In this document: in pieces, positions 16,264-26,160 of the stretch
Position numbering within the stretch: position 1 is the first letter of the stretch
How the letters are laid out: the number at the start of each line of letters is the position of its first letter
NCBI GenBank assembly: GCA_022778715.1
Contig: JALFRW010000005.1
Location: 229,986-293,985, forward strand
Source of the DNA: Ezakiella sp.
GTDB lineage: Bacteria; Bacillota; Clostridia; Tissierellales; Peptoniphilaceae
Length of the DNA: 64,000 nt
Direction of reading: 5' to 3'
The notes under the pieces: model-generated
Told to the model about the DNA's origin: nothing
Database searches by the model: none
What the model saw: only the letters and a program-made list of their open reading frames with translations
Position numbers and translations under genes: made by a program

Positions 16264-18837
16264 ATGGAAAACAATTATACTATTAAAACTGTTGAAGCAC
16301 TAAATGATGCTGTTAATTTGCGTAAGGAATATGGAAACGCAGAGATTAAGCCGGTGCATTTGTTTTTGGCAAGCTTAAATATTGAGAGCGTTATTAGTTT
16401 AGTTTTATCAAAGCTTAATGTAAATATTAATGAAATTAGAAAAGATACCACGGATATTGTTGAAAATTTAGCCAAAACTTCCGGCGGTGGAAATTATATG
16501 TCACGAGATTTGGACGAGGTTATGAAAGATGCCGACAAGATTAGGTCGGATATGAAAGATGAATACCTAAGCCTTGACCATATTTTGCTTGCAATGATCA
16601 ATAAGCCGTTTGAGCTTAAGGAAATTTTTAAAAAATATAATATTAACAAAAACAATGTTTTGGAGGTGCTTATGAATATTAGAGGTAATCAAAATATAAA
16701 TACAGACAATCCGGAATCCACTTTGGACGCATTAAATCGTTTTGGCAGAGATTTAGTTAAAATTGCAAGAGAGGGAAAAATGGATCCTGTGATTGGCAGG
16801 GACGAAGAGATTAGAGATGTTATTAGAATTTTGTCGAGAAGGACGAAGAACAATCCTGTCTTGATTGGCGAGCCGGGCGTTGGTAAAACTGCAATTGTGG
16901 AAGGACTTGCACAAAGGATTGTGAAAAACGATGTGCCAACAGGTCTTCGCGATAAGACAATTTACGAGCTGGATATGGGCGCTTTGATTGCCGGAGCTAA
17001 ATACAGAGGCGAATTTGAAGAGAGATTAAAGAGTGTTTTAAATGAAGTGAAAAAGAGCGATGGAAAGATAATTTTGTTTATAGACGAAATTCATAACATC
17101 GTGGGCGCCGGTAAGAGCGAAGGGGCAATGGATGCTGGCAACCTCTTAAAACCAATGCTTGCTCGTGGCGAACTTCACACAATCGGGGCTACTACTTTGG
17201 ATGAGTACAGAGAGTACATCGAAAAGGATGCTGCGCTTGAAAGAAGATTTCAAAAGGTTTATGTGGGCGAGCCATCTGTCGAGGACACGATTTCTATTTT
17301 AAGAGGACTTAAAGAAAAATATGAAGTGCACCACGGAATCAGAATTTCTGACGGCGCGGTGATTGCTGCCGCAACGATGAGTGCAAGATATATTTCTGAC
17401 AGATTTTTGCCGGATAAGGCAATCGACTTGATGGATGAAGCGAGCGCTCTTGTGAGAACGCAAATTGACTCCAGTCCGGTTGAGATTGATGAGTATGAAA
17501 GAAAGATTCTGCAACTTGAAATTGAGAGAGAAGCGTTGAAGAAAGAAACAGACGAGGCTTCCATGAAGAGACTCGATAATATAGAAAAAGAAATTGCAGA
17601 TAACAAGAAAAAATACGAAGCCCTCCGCGAAAAATGGGAAGAAGAAAAGAGCGAGATTGAAAAGGTTAAAAAAGTTAAAACAGAAATCGATGAAGTGAAG
17701 ACTCAAATTGAGCAAGCTGAAAGAAATTATGATTTGGAAAAATCAAGTGAACTCAAGTTTGGACGTTTGCCAAAGCTCATGGAAGAGCTTAAAAAGCTGA
17801 ACGAAAATTCAGATAAAGATAAGCTTTTAACAATGGAAGTGACTGAAGATACTATTGCACAAGTGGTGAATGAATGGACGGGCATTCCTGTGGCAAAGCT
17901 CACTTCAACTGACCGAGAAAAGCTGCTTCATTTGGGAGATGAGCTTCATAAGAGAGTAATTGGCCAAGACGAAGCTGTGGAAAATATTGTGGATGCAATT
18001 TTAAGAAGCAGAGCAGGACTTCAAAATCAAAATAGACCTGTGGGCAGCTTTATTTTTCTAGGACCAACCGGTGTGGGCAAGACAGAGCTTTCGAAAGCTT
18101 TAAGCGAATATTTGTTTGATGACGAAAAGAACATGGTTCGAATCGACATGAGTGAATATATGGAAAAATTCTCAGTGTCACGATTGATTGGTGCGCCTCC
18201 GGGATATGTAGGCTACGAAGAAGGGGGTCAACTAACTGAAGCAGTGAGACGTCGTCCATATTCTGTAGTGCTTTTTGATGAAATCGAGAAGGCTCATCCG
18301 GATGTGTTTAATCTGCTTTTGCAAGTACTGGACGATGGCAGACTTACCGACAACAGAGGTAGGGTGGTCGATTTTACAAACACGATTTTAATTATGACTT
18401 CAAACATCGGTTCACCACTTTTGCTCGGCGGAGTTGATGAAGAGGGAAACATTAAAGAAGATGTGAAAAACAAAGTGATGGAAGAGTTAAGAAACAATTT
18501 CAGACCTGAGTTTTTAAACCGTGTGGACGGAATTGTTATGTTTAAACCGCTCACCGTGGATAATATGTACAAGATTATAGATATTTCGATTAACAGTTTA
18601 AACGGAAGACTCGCTGACAGAGGGATTGTTTTGCATTTAGATGAAAGTGCAAAAGAATTTATTATAAGTCAAAGTTACGATCCAAATTACGGCGCAAGAC
18701 CTATTAAGAGATACATTTCAACAGTAATTGAAACTGAACTCGCAAAGAGAATTATCAAGGGAGACATTGTGGATAACAGCGATGTGGACGTTAGTGCAAA
18801 AGACGAAAAATTAAATTACGAAGTGAGAAGAGGTTAA
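16264..18837 (+). CDS. clpB: ClpB protein disaggregase
   Basis: Hsp100 chaperone of 857 residues, full family length. It has an N-terminal Clp repeat domain (1-145), AAA+ 1 with Walker A GEPGVGKT (~201), a coiled-coil middle domain (~400-530, EKWEEEKSEIEKVKK), and AAA+ 2 with GPTGVGKT (~600) and VLFDEIEKAHPD Walker B. The middle domain separates ClpB from ClpC and ClpA. It is co-transcribed with the DnaJ-like gene behind a CtsR operator, indicating heat-shock control. It extracts polypeptides from aggregates with DnaK/DnaJ in the cytoplasm. Confidence 0.96.
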   Translation: MENNYTIKTVEALNDAVNLRKEYGNAEIKPVHLFLASLNIESVISLVLSKLNVNINEIRKDTTDIVENLAKTSGGGNYMSRDLDEVMKDADKIRSDMKDEYLSLDHILLAMINKPFELKEIFKKYNINKNNVLEVLMNIRGNQNINTDNPESTLDALNRFGRDLVKIAREGKMDPVIGRDEEIRDVIRILSRRTKNNPVLIGEPGVGKTAIVEGLAQRIVKNDVPTGLRDKTIYELDMGALIAGAKYRGEFEERLKSVLNEVKKSDGKIILFIDEIHNIVGAGKSEGAMDAGNLLKPMLARGELHTIGATTLDEYREYIEKDAALERRFQKVYVGEPSVEDTISILRGLKEKYEVHHGIRISDGAVIAAATMSARYISDRFLPDKAIDLMDEASALVRTQIDSSPVEIDEYERKILQLEIEREALKKETDEASMKRLDNIEKEIADNKKKYEALREKWEEEKSEIEKVKKVKTEIDEVKTQIEQAERNYDLEKSSELKFGRLPKLMEELKKLNENSDKDKLLTMEVTEDTIAQVVNEWTGIPVAKLTSTDREKLLHLGDELHKRVIGQDEAVENIVDAILRSRAGLQNQNRPVGSFIFLGPTGVGKTELSKALSEYLFDDEKNMVRIDMSEYMEKFSVSRLIGAPPGYVGYEEGGQLTEAVRRRPYSVVLFDEIEKAHPDVFNLLLQVLDDGRLTDNRGRVVDFTNTILIMTSNIGSPLLLGGVDEEGNIKEDVKNKVMEELRNNFRPEFLNRVDGIVMFKPLTVDNMYKIIDISINSLNGRLADRGIVLHLDESAKEFIISQSYDPNYGARPIKRYISTVIETELAKRIIKGDIVDNSDVDVSAKDEKLNYEVRRG

Positions 18838-18857
18838 GATTTCTTAACCTCTTTTAG
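18828..18857 (+). terminator. Terminator after clpB
   Basis: AAGAGGTTAAG pairs with CTTAACCTCTT around an ATTT loop, followed by Ts. The stem overlaps the clpB stop codon. Confidence 0.75.
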
Positions 18858-18901
18858 TTTAAAATGCCCATTTCGGGGTAAAATTTAATTGAGGTGTTAA
18901 A

Positions 18902-19168
18902 ATGAAAATAACGTTGACAAAAAATGCGAAAATTAGATTTCATGAATTAAATCCAAAATACGTGAGAATATATATTGTAAAATTCTCATGATGTGGTGCT
19001 ACTCTGGGCGTGCTCCCGGATGAACTACGCGATAATGACGAGCTTATCGAAACAGAAGGAATCAAATTTATCATCAACAGGGATGTGCTTGAAGTCGTGG
19101 AAAGAGACGTCAAAATTGATTTCATTCCAGAAGGTTTGAGGCGCGGTTTCAAAGTGTTTTTAGATTAA
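18902..19168 (+). CDS. HesB/IscA-like protein with in-frame UGA (putative selenoprotein)
   Basis: An 88-residue reading frame absent from the ORF track because codon 30 is TGA (18989-18991). The frame is MKITLTKNAK...VKFS-U-CGATLGVLPDE...GIKFIINRD...IDFIPEGLRRGFKVFLD, ending at TAA 19166. The pattern (Cys-rich loop, DE, GI-F-I, IDF, GF at the end) fits HesB-like/IscA-like proteins, a family with known selenocysteine members. Eleven bases after the UGA a TCTGGG-CGTGCT-CCCGGA hairpin puts a GU in the apical loop 22-23 nt from the U of UGA, the spacing of bacterial SECIS elements. Ribosome site GAGGTG. A nonsense mutation is the main alternative; sel genes are not in the window. Confidence 0.72.
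19002..19022 (+). promoter_or_regulatory. Candidate bacterial SECIS hairpin
   Basis: Stem TCTGGG/CCCGGA (one G-U pair) with loop CGTGCT inside the HesB-like frame just downstream of the in-frame TGA. The loop contains the GU seen in SelB-binding hairpins such as that of fdhF. Confidence 0.6.
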
Positions 19169-19180
19169 TAATAATGAAAA

Positions 19181-19215
19181 ATCACTTGTATTAATCACTT
19201 GTATTATGGTATAAT
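19181..19215 (+). promoter_or_regulatory. pncB promoter with tandem 13-nt repeat
   Basis: TTGTAT (19186-19191), 18-base spacer, TATAAT (19210-19215). The sequence ATCACTTGTATTA occurs twice in immediate succession (19181-19193 and 19194-19206), covering the -35 and the spacer, so it may be an operator or a slippage duplication. Confidence 0.6.
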
Positions 19216-19233
19216 ACTAACAAGGGGGTTAAT

Positions 19234-20679
19234 ATGGAAAATCTTGAACGCAATTTAACTCTTTTAGCTGACTTTTATGAATTTACAATGGCAAATGGTT
19301 ATATCAAGCTCGGAAGAGGAGATAAAACAGGATATTTTGATTATTTCTTTAGAAGAGTGCCGGATGACGGCGGATATGCCATTTTTGCGGGACTAACTCA
19401 ACTGATTGAGTATTTAGAAAATTTGAAATTTAACGATGAAGATATAGAGTATTTTAAGAGCAAGGGAATTTTCTCTGACGAATTTTTGCAAACGATGAGA
19501 AATTTCAAATTTACTTGCGATGTTTGGGCGGTGAAGGAAGGTTCAGTAATTTTCCCACACGAACCAATTGTTACAGTTAAAGGGCCGCTCTATCAAGTTC
19601 AAATGATTGAGACGATGCTTTTGTTAATTTTAAATCACCAATCTCTTGTGGCAACAAAGACATCTAGGATTGTGCGAGTGGCAAATGGCAGAGATGTGAG
19701 TGAATTTGGAAGCAGGCGTGCGCACGGAGCTGACGCTGCAAACTATGGAGCAAGGGCGGCATATATCGGAGGGGCGGTAGCAAGTGCCAATGCATATGCC
19801 GATAGACATATGGGGATTCCTGCAACGGGCACAATGGCTCACTCGTGGGTGCAAAGTTTTGACTCGGAGCTTGAAGCTTTTCGCGCTTATGCAGAAGTTT
19901 ATCCGGATAGCTGTTTGCTACTTGTTGACACGTACGATGTGCTTAGGTCCGGAGTTCCGCATGCAATTAAAGTGTTTGATGAGCTGAAAGCAAAAAATCA
20001 CAAACCGATCGGTGTTAGAATTGACTCGGGAGATATTGCATATCTCACAAAGGCAACGAGAAAGATGCTGGACGAAGCGGGATATGAAGATGCCGTTATA
20101 GTGGTATCAAATAGTATGGACGAGCACAAGATTAAAGATCTCTTAAACCAGGGAGCAAAGATAGATGCTTTCGGCGTGGGTGAAAGACTCATTACCGCAA
20201 AGAGCGACCCGGTCTTTGGTGGTGTTTATAAGCTTGTGGCTATGGAAAATGATGGAGAAATAATTCCTAAGATTAAAATTTCCGAAGATGTTGAAAAAAT
20301 AACAAATCCGGGATTTAAACAAATTTATAGATTATATGATAAAGAAACCGGATATATGGAAGCAGACCTCGTTACACTTCACGACGAAGAAGCTCCAAAT
20401 GGGGAACCACTTGAAATTTTCCATCCATTATTCACATGGAAGAGAAGTGTTGTCTCAAATTATGAAGCTGTACCTCTTTTGACACAAATTTTTAAAGAGG
20501 GCAAACTCATTTACAAAAATCCGGATATTGAAGAGATCAGAAATTATGCAAAAAGTGAACTGGACAGAGTGTGGGAAGAAGTGAAACGCTTGGATTCTCC
20601 CCACGCATATTATGTCGACTTGTCACAAAAATTATATGATGTTAGATTTAATCTTTTAAAAGAGAGAAATGATTTATGA
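19234..20679 (+). CDS. pncB: Nicotinate phosphoribosyltransferase
   Basis: NAD-salvage enzyme of 481 residues that converts nicotinate and PRPP to nicotinate mononucleotide. It begins with LLADFYEFTMANGY, typical of the family, and contains SRRAHGADAANYGARAAYIGG, matching the phosphoribosyl-binding core, then GTMAHSWV and GVRIDSGDIAYL. AAGGGGG lies before the ATG. Its last 4 bases overlap dnaX, forming an operon start. Confidence 0.95.
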   Translation: MENLERNLTLLADFYEFTMANGYIKLGRGDKTGYFDYFFRRVPDDGGYAIFAGLTQLIEYLENLKFNDEDIEYFKSKGIFSDEFLQTMRNFKFTCDVWAVKEGSVIFPHEPIVTVKGPLYQVQMIETMLLLILNHQSLVATKTSRIVRVANGRDVSEFGSRRAHGADAANYGARAAYIGGAVASANAYADRHMGIPATGTMAHSWVQSFDSELEAFRAYAEVYPDSCLLLVDTYDVLRSGVPHAIKVFDELKAKNHKPIGVRIDSGDIAYLTKATRKMLDEAGYEDAVIVVSNSMDEHKIKDLLNQGAKIDAFGVGERLITAKSDPVFGGVYKLVAMENDGEIIPKIKISEDVEKITNPGFKQIYRLYDKETGYMEADLVTLHDEEAPNGEPLEIFHPLFTWKRSVVSNYEAVPLLTQIFKEGKLIYKNPDIEEIRNYAKSELDRVWEEVKRLDSPHAYYVDLSQKLYDVRFNLLKERNDL

Positions 20680-22370
20680 AAAAAGCTCTTTATCGTGAAC
20701 TCAGACCAAAAAATTGGAAAGATGTCATCGACAAGGATTTGATTGTAGAGGTTTTAAAAAATCAAGTTAAGAATGGAACTACTTCACATGGGTACTTATT
20801 TTGTGGCGTAAGGGGAACGGGAAAGACGAGCTGCGCAAAGATTTTAGCACGTGCAGTCAATTGCCTCAATTTAAATGACGGAGAGCCTTGCAACGAGTGC
20901 GAAAACTGTAGAGAAATTTTGAATGATAGAGCTATTGATGTACTAGAAATAGATGCCGCAAGCAACAATGGCGTGGATAATATCAGAGAGCTAAAGGAGC
21001 TTGGAATTTATCCTCCAACAAATCTTAAGAAAAAAGTGTATATAATAGACGAAGCACACATGCTTTCAAATTCTGCCTTTAATGCACTTTTGAAGATTTT
21101 GGAAGAGCCACCTGAACACTTGATTTTTATTTTGGCAACCACAGAACCGGAAAAACTTCCGGATACCGTTAAATCAAGGCTTCAACGTTTTGATTTTAAC
21201 GGTATTAGAAAAGATGCAATTATAAATAAATTAAAACAAATTGTGAAGGCTTTAAATGAACAAGTGGATGACGAAGTGTTTTCCGTGATTGCGGAAAACG
21301 CGGGCGGCTCAATGAGAGATGCACTTTCTATGCTGGATCAGCTATTTGGCGTGAGTACCAGGCCGATAACAATTGAAGTGGTGACCGACCTATTGGGAAT
21401 CACAGGGTTAACAGAGCTTATGCCACTTTATAGGGCAATTTTTTCAAGAGATAAGATTGCTGCGATAAATGAGAGCAAGAATCTTACAGACAAGGGAAGA
21501 AATCCGGAAAAGCTCGTGTTTACACTGTTAAAATATTCCAGAGATTTACTATTTGTAAAATTTGGCGAGTATAAACTTGTACCAATGAGCAATCTCAAAA
21601 ATCTAAAGTTGCTCGCACAGATGACGACAGACGATGTTCTGATTGACATGACGGAAGAACTCAGAAAACTTTTGGACGAGCTGCAATACGCCTTTGATAA
21701 GGAACTGATTTTTAGCCTTGGAATGCTTGGACTTGCAAATAAATATGACGGTAATGTTATGATGTATCAAACTTCAAAACAATTGGGAATTAATGAGTCA
21801 ACTGAGCCGGCAAAAAAGCTTGAACAAAAAAAAGATTGCGAGTTACAAATTGAAGAAGAGCATATTCAAAATACAAATGTAATACCGGAAATTAAATTTG
21901 AGCGAGATGTTGAAGTAAAAACAGAAGAAAACATTGCTGGTAAGGCTGTAGAATCAAAAAAAGTTATCCCGGTTCACAAAGATACAGCTAGAGGATATAA
22001 AGAAGATAAGCCAATTCAAAATGAAGAGGCAGAAAATATAGATAGTGACGTTATAGACAACAGTTATAATGACGATGGTAGCCTGGAAAACAAACAAGGA
22101 AATGAAATTTTCATGAAAGCGGCAGAAGGAAATCCACTGCTTCAATTTTCATCAGAAAAATATTACAAGAAGCTTGTTGAAAAAAGATTAGTGCTCACTC
22201 CGAAAGATTTTTTAAACGAGGACACGGTTTTGGAGCAATATATGCACGAATTTTTGGAAAATCTAAAGCAAATTCTAGGCGAAGAAGCAACAGTTTATAT
22301 CACACCAAAAGACGAAAATGTAAAAAAAGCAATTGATTTATTTGGCGATAAATTAGAAATTGTAAAATAG
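20676..22370 (+). CDS. dnaX: DNA polymerase III subunit gamma/tau
   Basis: Clamp-loader ATPase of 564 residues. It begins YRELRPKNWKDVI, with Walker A GVRGTGKTS (~45), a four-Cys zinc module (C...CNECENC) around 65-80, DEAHMLS, and the SRC-like motif seen as KSRLQRFDF. The AAA+ and collar domains end near 370. Beyond is a low-complexity acidic linker and a short C-terminal domain. No GC-rich frameshift heptamer was noticed. It overlaps pncB by ATGA and is followed by ybaB and recR, the standard dnaX-ybaB-recR order. Confidence 0.96.
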   Translation: MKKALYRELRPKNWKDVIDKDLIVEVLKNQVKNGTTSHGYLFCGVRGTGKTSCAKILARAVNCLNLNDGEPCNECENCREILNDRAIDVLEIDAASNNGVDNIRELKELGIYPPTNLKKKVYIIDEAHMLSNSAFNALLKILEEPPEHLIFILATTEPEKLPDTVKSRLQRFDFNGIRKDAIINKLKQIVKALNEQVDDEVFSVIAENAGGSMRDALSMLDQLFGVSTRPITIEVVTDLLGITGLTELMPLYRAIFSRDKIAAINESKNLTDKGRNPEKLVFTLLKYSRDLLFVKFGEYKLVPMSNLKNLKLLAQMTTDDVLIDMTEELRKLLDELQYAFDKELIFSLGMLGLANKYDGNVMMYQTSKQLGINESTEPAKKLEQKKDCELQIEEEHIQNTNVIPEIKFERDVEVKTEENIAGKAVESKKVIPVHKDTARGYKEDKPIQNEEAENIDSDVIDNSYNDDGSLENKQGNEIFMKAAEGNPLLQFSSEKYYKKLVEKRLVLTPKDFLNEDTVLEQYMHEFLENLKQILGEEATVYITPKDENVKKAIDLFGDKLEIVK

Positions 22371-22384
22371 AAAGGAAAATATTT

Positions 22385-22714
22385 ATGAGAAATTTTAACG
22401 GCGGCGGTAATATGAAGAACATGATGAAACAAGTTCAAAAGTTGCAAAAAGAGATGGAAGCTAAGAGAGATGAAATTATTGCGAAGGAATTTACAGTTTC
22501 AAGCGGCGGCGGAGTTTGTTCGGTTACTGTGAATGGTAGAAAGGAACTTCAAAAAATCGATCTGAACCCGGAAATCGTGGACAAGGATGATATTGAAACT
22601 CTAAGCGATTTAATCATTGCAGCTACAAATGAAGCTATAAAGCAAGCTGATGAAGAAATGGAAAACGCAATGGGACAATTCACCAACGGCTTTAATGTAC
22701 CGGGACTCTTTTAA
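22385..22714 (+). CDS. YbaB/EbfC family nucleoid-associated protein
   Basis: Small DNA-binding protein of 109 residues with Met/Gln/Lys-rich helical N-terminus (MKNMMKQVQKLQKEMEA), the VTVNGRKEL core and a DLIIAATNEA segment typical of YbaB/EbfC. It lies between dnaX and recR, overlapping recR by one base. The start could also be the internal ATG (MKNMMK) at 22412; the first ATG has AAAGGAAA upstream. Confidence 0.93.
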   Translation: MRNFNGGGNMKNMMKQVQKLQKEMEAKRDEIIAKEFTVSSGGGVCSVTVNGRKELQKIDLNPEIVDKDDIETLSDLIIAATNEAIKQADEEMENAMGQFTNGFNVPGLF

Positions 22715-23313
22715 TGAGCGATAATATTATAGAAAACTTAACAGACCATTTGGCTAAATTTCCGGGCGTAGGCAGAAAAACAGCGAAACGCTTGGCTTAT
22801 TATATCGTGGACTTGAGTGACGAAGAAGCCTCGGGGCTTATAGATGCAATAAAACTTGCAAAGAGTGGGGTAACAAAATGCAAAATTTGCGGCAATTATT
22901 CTGAAAAAGAAATTTGCGACATTTGCGCAAGTGAATACAGAGATTGTTCGAAATTAATGGTGGTACAAAATCCTAAAGATGTAGACTCTTTCGAAAAAAG
23001 CAAAGTTTACGACGGCAAATATTTTGTCCTGGATGAAGAGGAGATAAATCCACTAAAGGGTATCGGTGCAAAGGAAATCGGGTTAGACCGCTTGGAACAA
23101 CTCTTGAACGAAAACTATGAGATAAAAGAAGTAATTTTAGCTTTAAATGGAAATGTTATGAGCAGTCAAACAGGATTACTTATTAAGGCTGCAGCGAAAA
23201 AGTCAGGCAAGGAGGTTACAAGAATTTCTCAAGGAATTCCGTCAGGGGGCGTGCTTGAATATTTTGATACAGACACTATTAGGGCAGCTTTTTTGGACAG
23301 AAAAGAATTTTAA
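22714..23313 (+). CDS. recR: Recombination protein RecR
   Basis: Recombinational repair protein of 199 residues. It has a helix-hairpin-helix (FPGVGRKTAKRLAYY), a C4 zinc motif (CKICGNYSEKEICDIC), and a Toprim domain with VVQNPKDVDSFEKSK and GGVLEYFD-type ends. It works with RecF/RecO in gap repair. Standard length and standard neighbours. Confidence 0.96.
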   Translation: MSDNIIENLTDHLAKFPGVGRKTAKRLAYYIVDLSDEEASGLIDAIKLAKSGVTKCKICGNYSEKEICDICASEYRDCSKLMVVQNPKDVDSFEKSKVYDGKYFVLDEEEINPLKGIGAKEIGLDRLEQLLNENYEIKEVILALNGNVMSSQTGLLIKAAAKKSGKEVTRISQGIPSGGVLEYFDTDTIRAAFLDRKEF

Positions 23314-23322
23314 GGGGGTATA

Positions 23323-26160
23323 ATGGATAAATTTAAGTTAATTAAGAGCGAATATATTGACGAACTAAAAAGTGAAGCAGAACTTTATGAACATATTAAG
23401 ACCAAGGCAAGCGTTTTAAAAATAAAAAATAGCGACGAAAACAAAGCTTTCGGTATTGGATTTAGAACTGTGCAAAACGATGACACCGGGGTTTGTCACA
23501 TTTTGGAACACTCTGTTTTGAGTGGATCCAGAAAATTTAAAACCAAAGAGCCATTTATGGATTTGGTTAAAACTAGTTTGCAAACATTTGTGAATGCTAT
23601 GACTTTTGACGACAAGACGATTTTCCCGGTCAGCTCTAGAAACGAAAAAGATTTTTTCAATTTGATGGACGTTTATATGGATGCTGTTTTGTATCCGGAT
23701 TTTTACAACAACGAAAAGATTTTCATGCAAGAAGGTTGGCACTACGAAATTGAAAATAAAGACGATCCAATCACCGTGACGGGAATAGTGTACAACGAAA
23801 TGAAAGGGGCAATGAGTCCGGACATTATGCAAGTGATGGTAGATAAAATACCAAGATATCTCTACAAAGATAGCACTTATTCCACCAACTCCGGCGGAGA
23901 TCCTGAATCTATTCCAAGCTTAACATATGAAGATTTGATAAATTATCACAAGGAAAAATATCATCCGTCAAACGCTTACATTTTCCTATATGGAAATGGA
24001 GATATCGAAAAAGAACTCGAGTTTTTGGACGGATATTTGTGCGAATTTGACTACAAAGAAATAAAGGACGAAATGAGAGATATTAAGCCACTTAAAGAAG
24101 AGGTGGCGGTAAATGAAACTTATTTTGGCGAAGAAAAAGAAAACAGTGATTTTCTAGTAGTTGGTTATGTTACAGGTGATTCCACGGACAATTTGAACAA
24201 TATTATTAATGAAGTGCTGTTAAGAGCGCTCTTAACCGAAGAAGGAGCATCAATTAAAGATAGAATTTTGTCTGAAAACTTGGCGACTGACGTGGAAACT
24301 GTTTGGGGAGTTGGAAAGAGGAATAATTTCTGCGTGATTGCAAAGGGCACAGATGAAAAGCATAAGAATGACATTGTTAAGATTATCGATGAGGAAATAG
24401 CAAAAATTGCCGAAAATGGACTTGATGAAAAAGTGTTAAAAGCATTATTGCACCAAATAAAATACGATTTCATTTCATTTAACGATACACCTCTGATGGG
24501 AATTTATTGTTTCATTCGTGCAACCGGTTATTGGAATTACAAATTAAACCCAATCGATTCATTCAAATATAACGAAGCATTTAAAACATTGGAAGAAAAT
24601 CCGACTCTCATCAAAGAATATGTAAAAAAATACATGGGGAAAAACCGCCTAATCATGCTTGCAAAAGCTGACGAGTCTATCGGGCCGAAAAGAGACGAAG
24701 AGCTAAGCAAAAAGTTGGAAGAATTTAAAAAGAGCTTGAGTGACGCGGAAATTGAAGAGCTGATTAAAAAGACAAAAGATTTGCACGAATTTCAAATAGC
24801 TGAAGATTCTTATGAAGCTAAAAATACCATTCCAAAGCTTTCAGTTAAAGACTTGAGTGAAAAGCTTGAAGCTCCATCTGAAATAATTGACGGCAACATT
24901 TCATACAGCGAAAGATTTACTGCCGGTGTCACATATTTGAACGCAGTTTTGCCGATTGAAGATTTGGACAACAAAGATATCATGAGCCTTAAGATGGTGA
25001 CCGATTTAATAGACAAGCTAGATACAAAATCCACCAATTATCACGAACTACAAATGGATATTAATATGCTTGCTTATGATTTTAACTCAACTATTAGTGC
25101 AAGTAAATTCTATGGTAAAAACGAAGCAATGCTTACGATTAGAAAAGTTCTAAGCGCTGATGCAAACGATTTCAAGAAAGCTTATGAACTGTTTAATGAC
25201 GTCCAACTAAACACCGATTTTTCAAATGAAAAACGCATAAAGGAAGTGCTAAATGCAAGAATTGCTGCATTAAAAGTACGTGCAATCCAAGGAGGCATTG
25301 ATATAACAAAGTCTCTTGCAATGAAGGATTTAAACCGTTTGTTTGAAATTTCCGAGCTCTTAAATGGCTATTCATACATTGCATATCTTGAAGAAGTGGT
25401 TGCGCTTGAAGATGGGGTACTCGCTAAATATTTGCAAGATAAATACGAAATATACAAAAAGCTTTATAAGAAAAACGGATATTATCATATTACAAGTGAC
25501 AAGGCTGGCATCGAAATAGCACTCGAAGTGCTGAAAGCTGACGGAGTTTATACAGAAAGAGTGGACAATCACTCGTTTAAGTTTGAAAATAAACCGGGCA
25601 AAACTGCTGCTATCGTAGCGGTGACAGATGTTAACTATTGCATTGACGCTGCAATTTTAGATGGTACAAAGGGCAGCGACAAAATTGCACGAAATATGCT
25701 TTCAAACAATTATTTGCACGACAATATCCGGGCGAAGGGCGGTGCTTATGGAGACGGAATTGATCAAAGCGAAGATACTGTTTATTTTTATTCATACAGA
25801 GATCCAAATCTTGAAAACACATTCCAAGTTTATGAAGAAGCAGCAAAATGGCTTAGAGAAAAAGAGATTTCTCAGGCTGAAATTGATCTTCTAATAATCG
25901 GAAGTTACAACTACTTTGACGCAAATTTAACGCCAAGACTAAGAAGTGTGCGAGATTTCTACGAAAGAATTGTTGGATATACTCATGCTGACAGAGAAAA
26001 AGCTTTAAAAGAAGCATTAAACACAACTAGAGCTGACTTCGTAAATTATGCAGATAGGCTTGAAAAGGCGCTAGAAAACAAAGGGCGTGCAGTGCTTACA
26101 AATAAAGAAGGCTTAGAACGCACAAAAGATATGTGGGAATACACATATAAGATCAATTAA
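23323..26160 (+). CDS. M16C (PreP/falcilysin-like) zinc metallopeptidase
   Basis: Large single-chain insulinase-family protease of 945 residues. The inverted zinc motif HxxEH is seen as HILEH near residue 59, with the downstream glutamate helix (KTSLQTFVNAMTF region and YNEMKGAMS). The size and both duplicated halves in one chain fit the M16C family, which degrades short peptides. No signal peptide, so cytoplasmic. It follows recR by 9 bases with GGGGGT as ribosome site. In a peptide-fermenting anaerobe a peptide-scavenging role is plausible but inferred. Confidence 0.92.
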   Translation: MDKFKLIKSEYIDELKSEAELYEHIKTKASVLKIKNSDENKAFGIGFRTVQNDDTGVCHILEHSVLSGSRKFKTKEPFMDLVKTSLQTFVNAMTFDDKTIFPVSSRNEKDFFNLMDVYMDAVLYPDFYNNEKIFMQEGWHYEIENKDDPITVTGIVYNEMKGAMSPDIMQVMVDKIPRYLYKDSTYSTNSGGDPESIPSLTYEDLINYHKEKYHPSNAYIFLYGNGDIEKELEFLDGYLCEFDYKEIKDEMRDIKPLKEEVAVNETYFGEEKENSDFLVVGYVTGDSTDNLNNIINEVLLRALLTEEGASIKDRILSENLATDVETVWGVGKRNNFCVIAKGTDEKHKNDIVKIIDEEIAKIAENGLDEKVLKALLHQIKYDFISFNDTPLMGIYCFIRATGYWNYKLNPIDSFKYNEAFKTLEENPTLIKEYVKKYMGKNRLIMLAKADESIGPKRDEELSKKLEEFKKSLSDAEIEELIKKTKDLHEFQIAEDSYEAKNTIPKLSVKDLSEKLEAPSEIIDGNISYSERFTAGVTYLNAVLPIEDLDNKDIMSLKMVTDLIDKLDTKSTNYHELQMDINMLAYDFNSTISASKFYGKNEAMLTIRKVLSADANDFKKAYELFNDVQLNTDFSNEKRIKEVLNARIAALKVRAIQGGIDITKSLAMKDLNRLFEISELLNGYSYIAYLEEVVALEDGVLAKYLQDKYEIYKKLYKKNGYYHITSDKAGIEIALEVLKADGVYTERVDNHSFKFENKPGKTAAIVAVTDVNYCIDAAILDGTKGSDKIARNMLSNNYLHDNIRAKGGAYGDGIDQSEDTVYFYSYRDPNLENTFQVYEEAAKWLREKEISQAEIDLLIIGSYNYFDANLTPRLRSVRDFYERIVGYTHADREKALKEALNTTRADFVNYADRLEKALENKGRAVLTNKEGLERTKDMWEYTYKIN

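Noticed and set aside
20676-22370. Programmed frameshift in dnaX for a short gamma form
   Set aside because: No A-rich slippery heptamer with a downstream hairpin was noticed; the full-length frame is intact.
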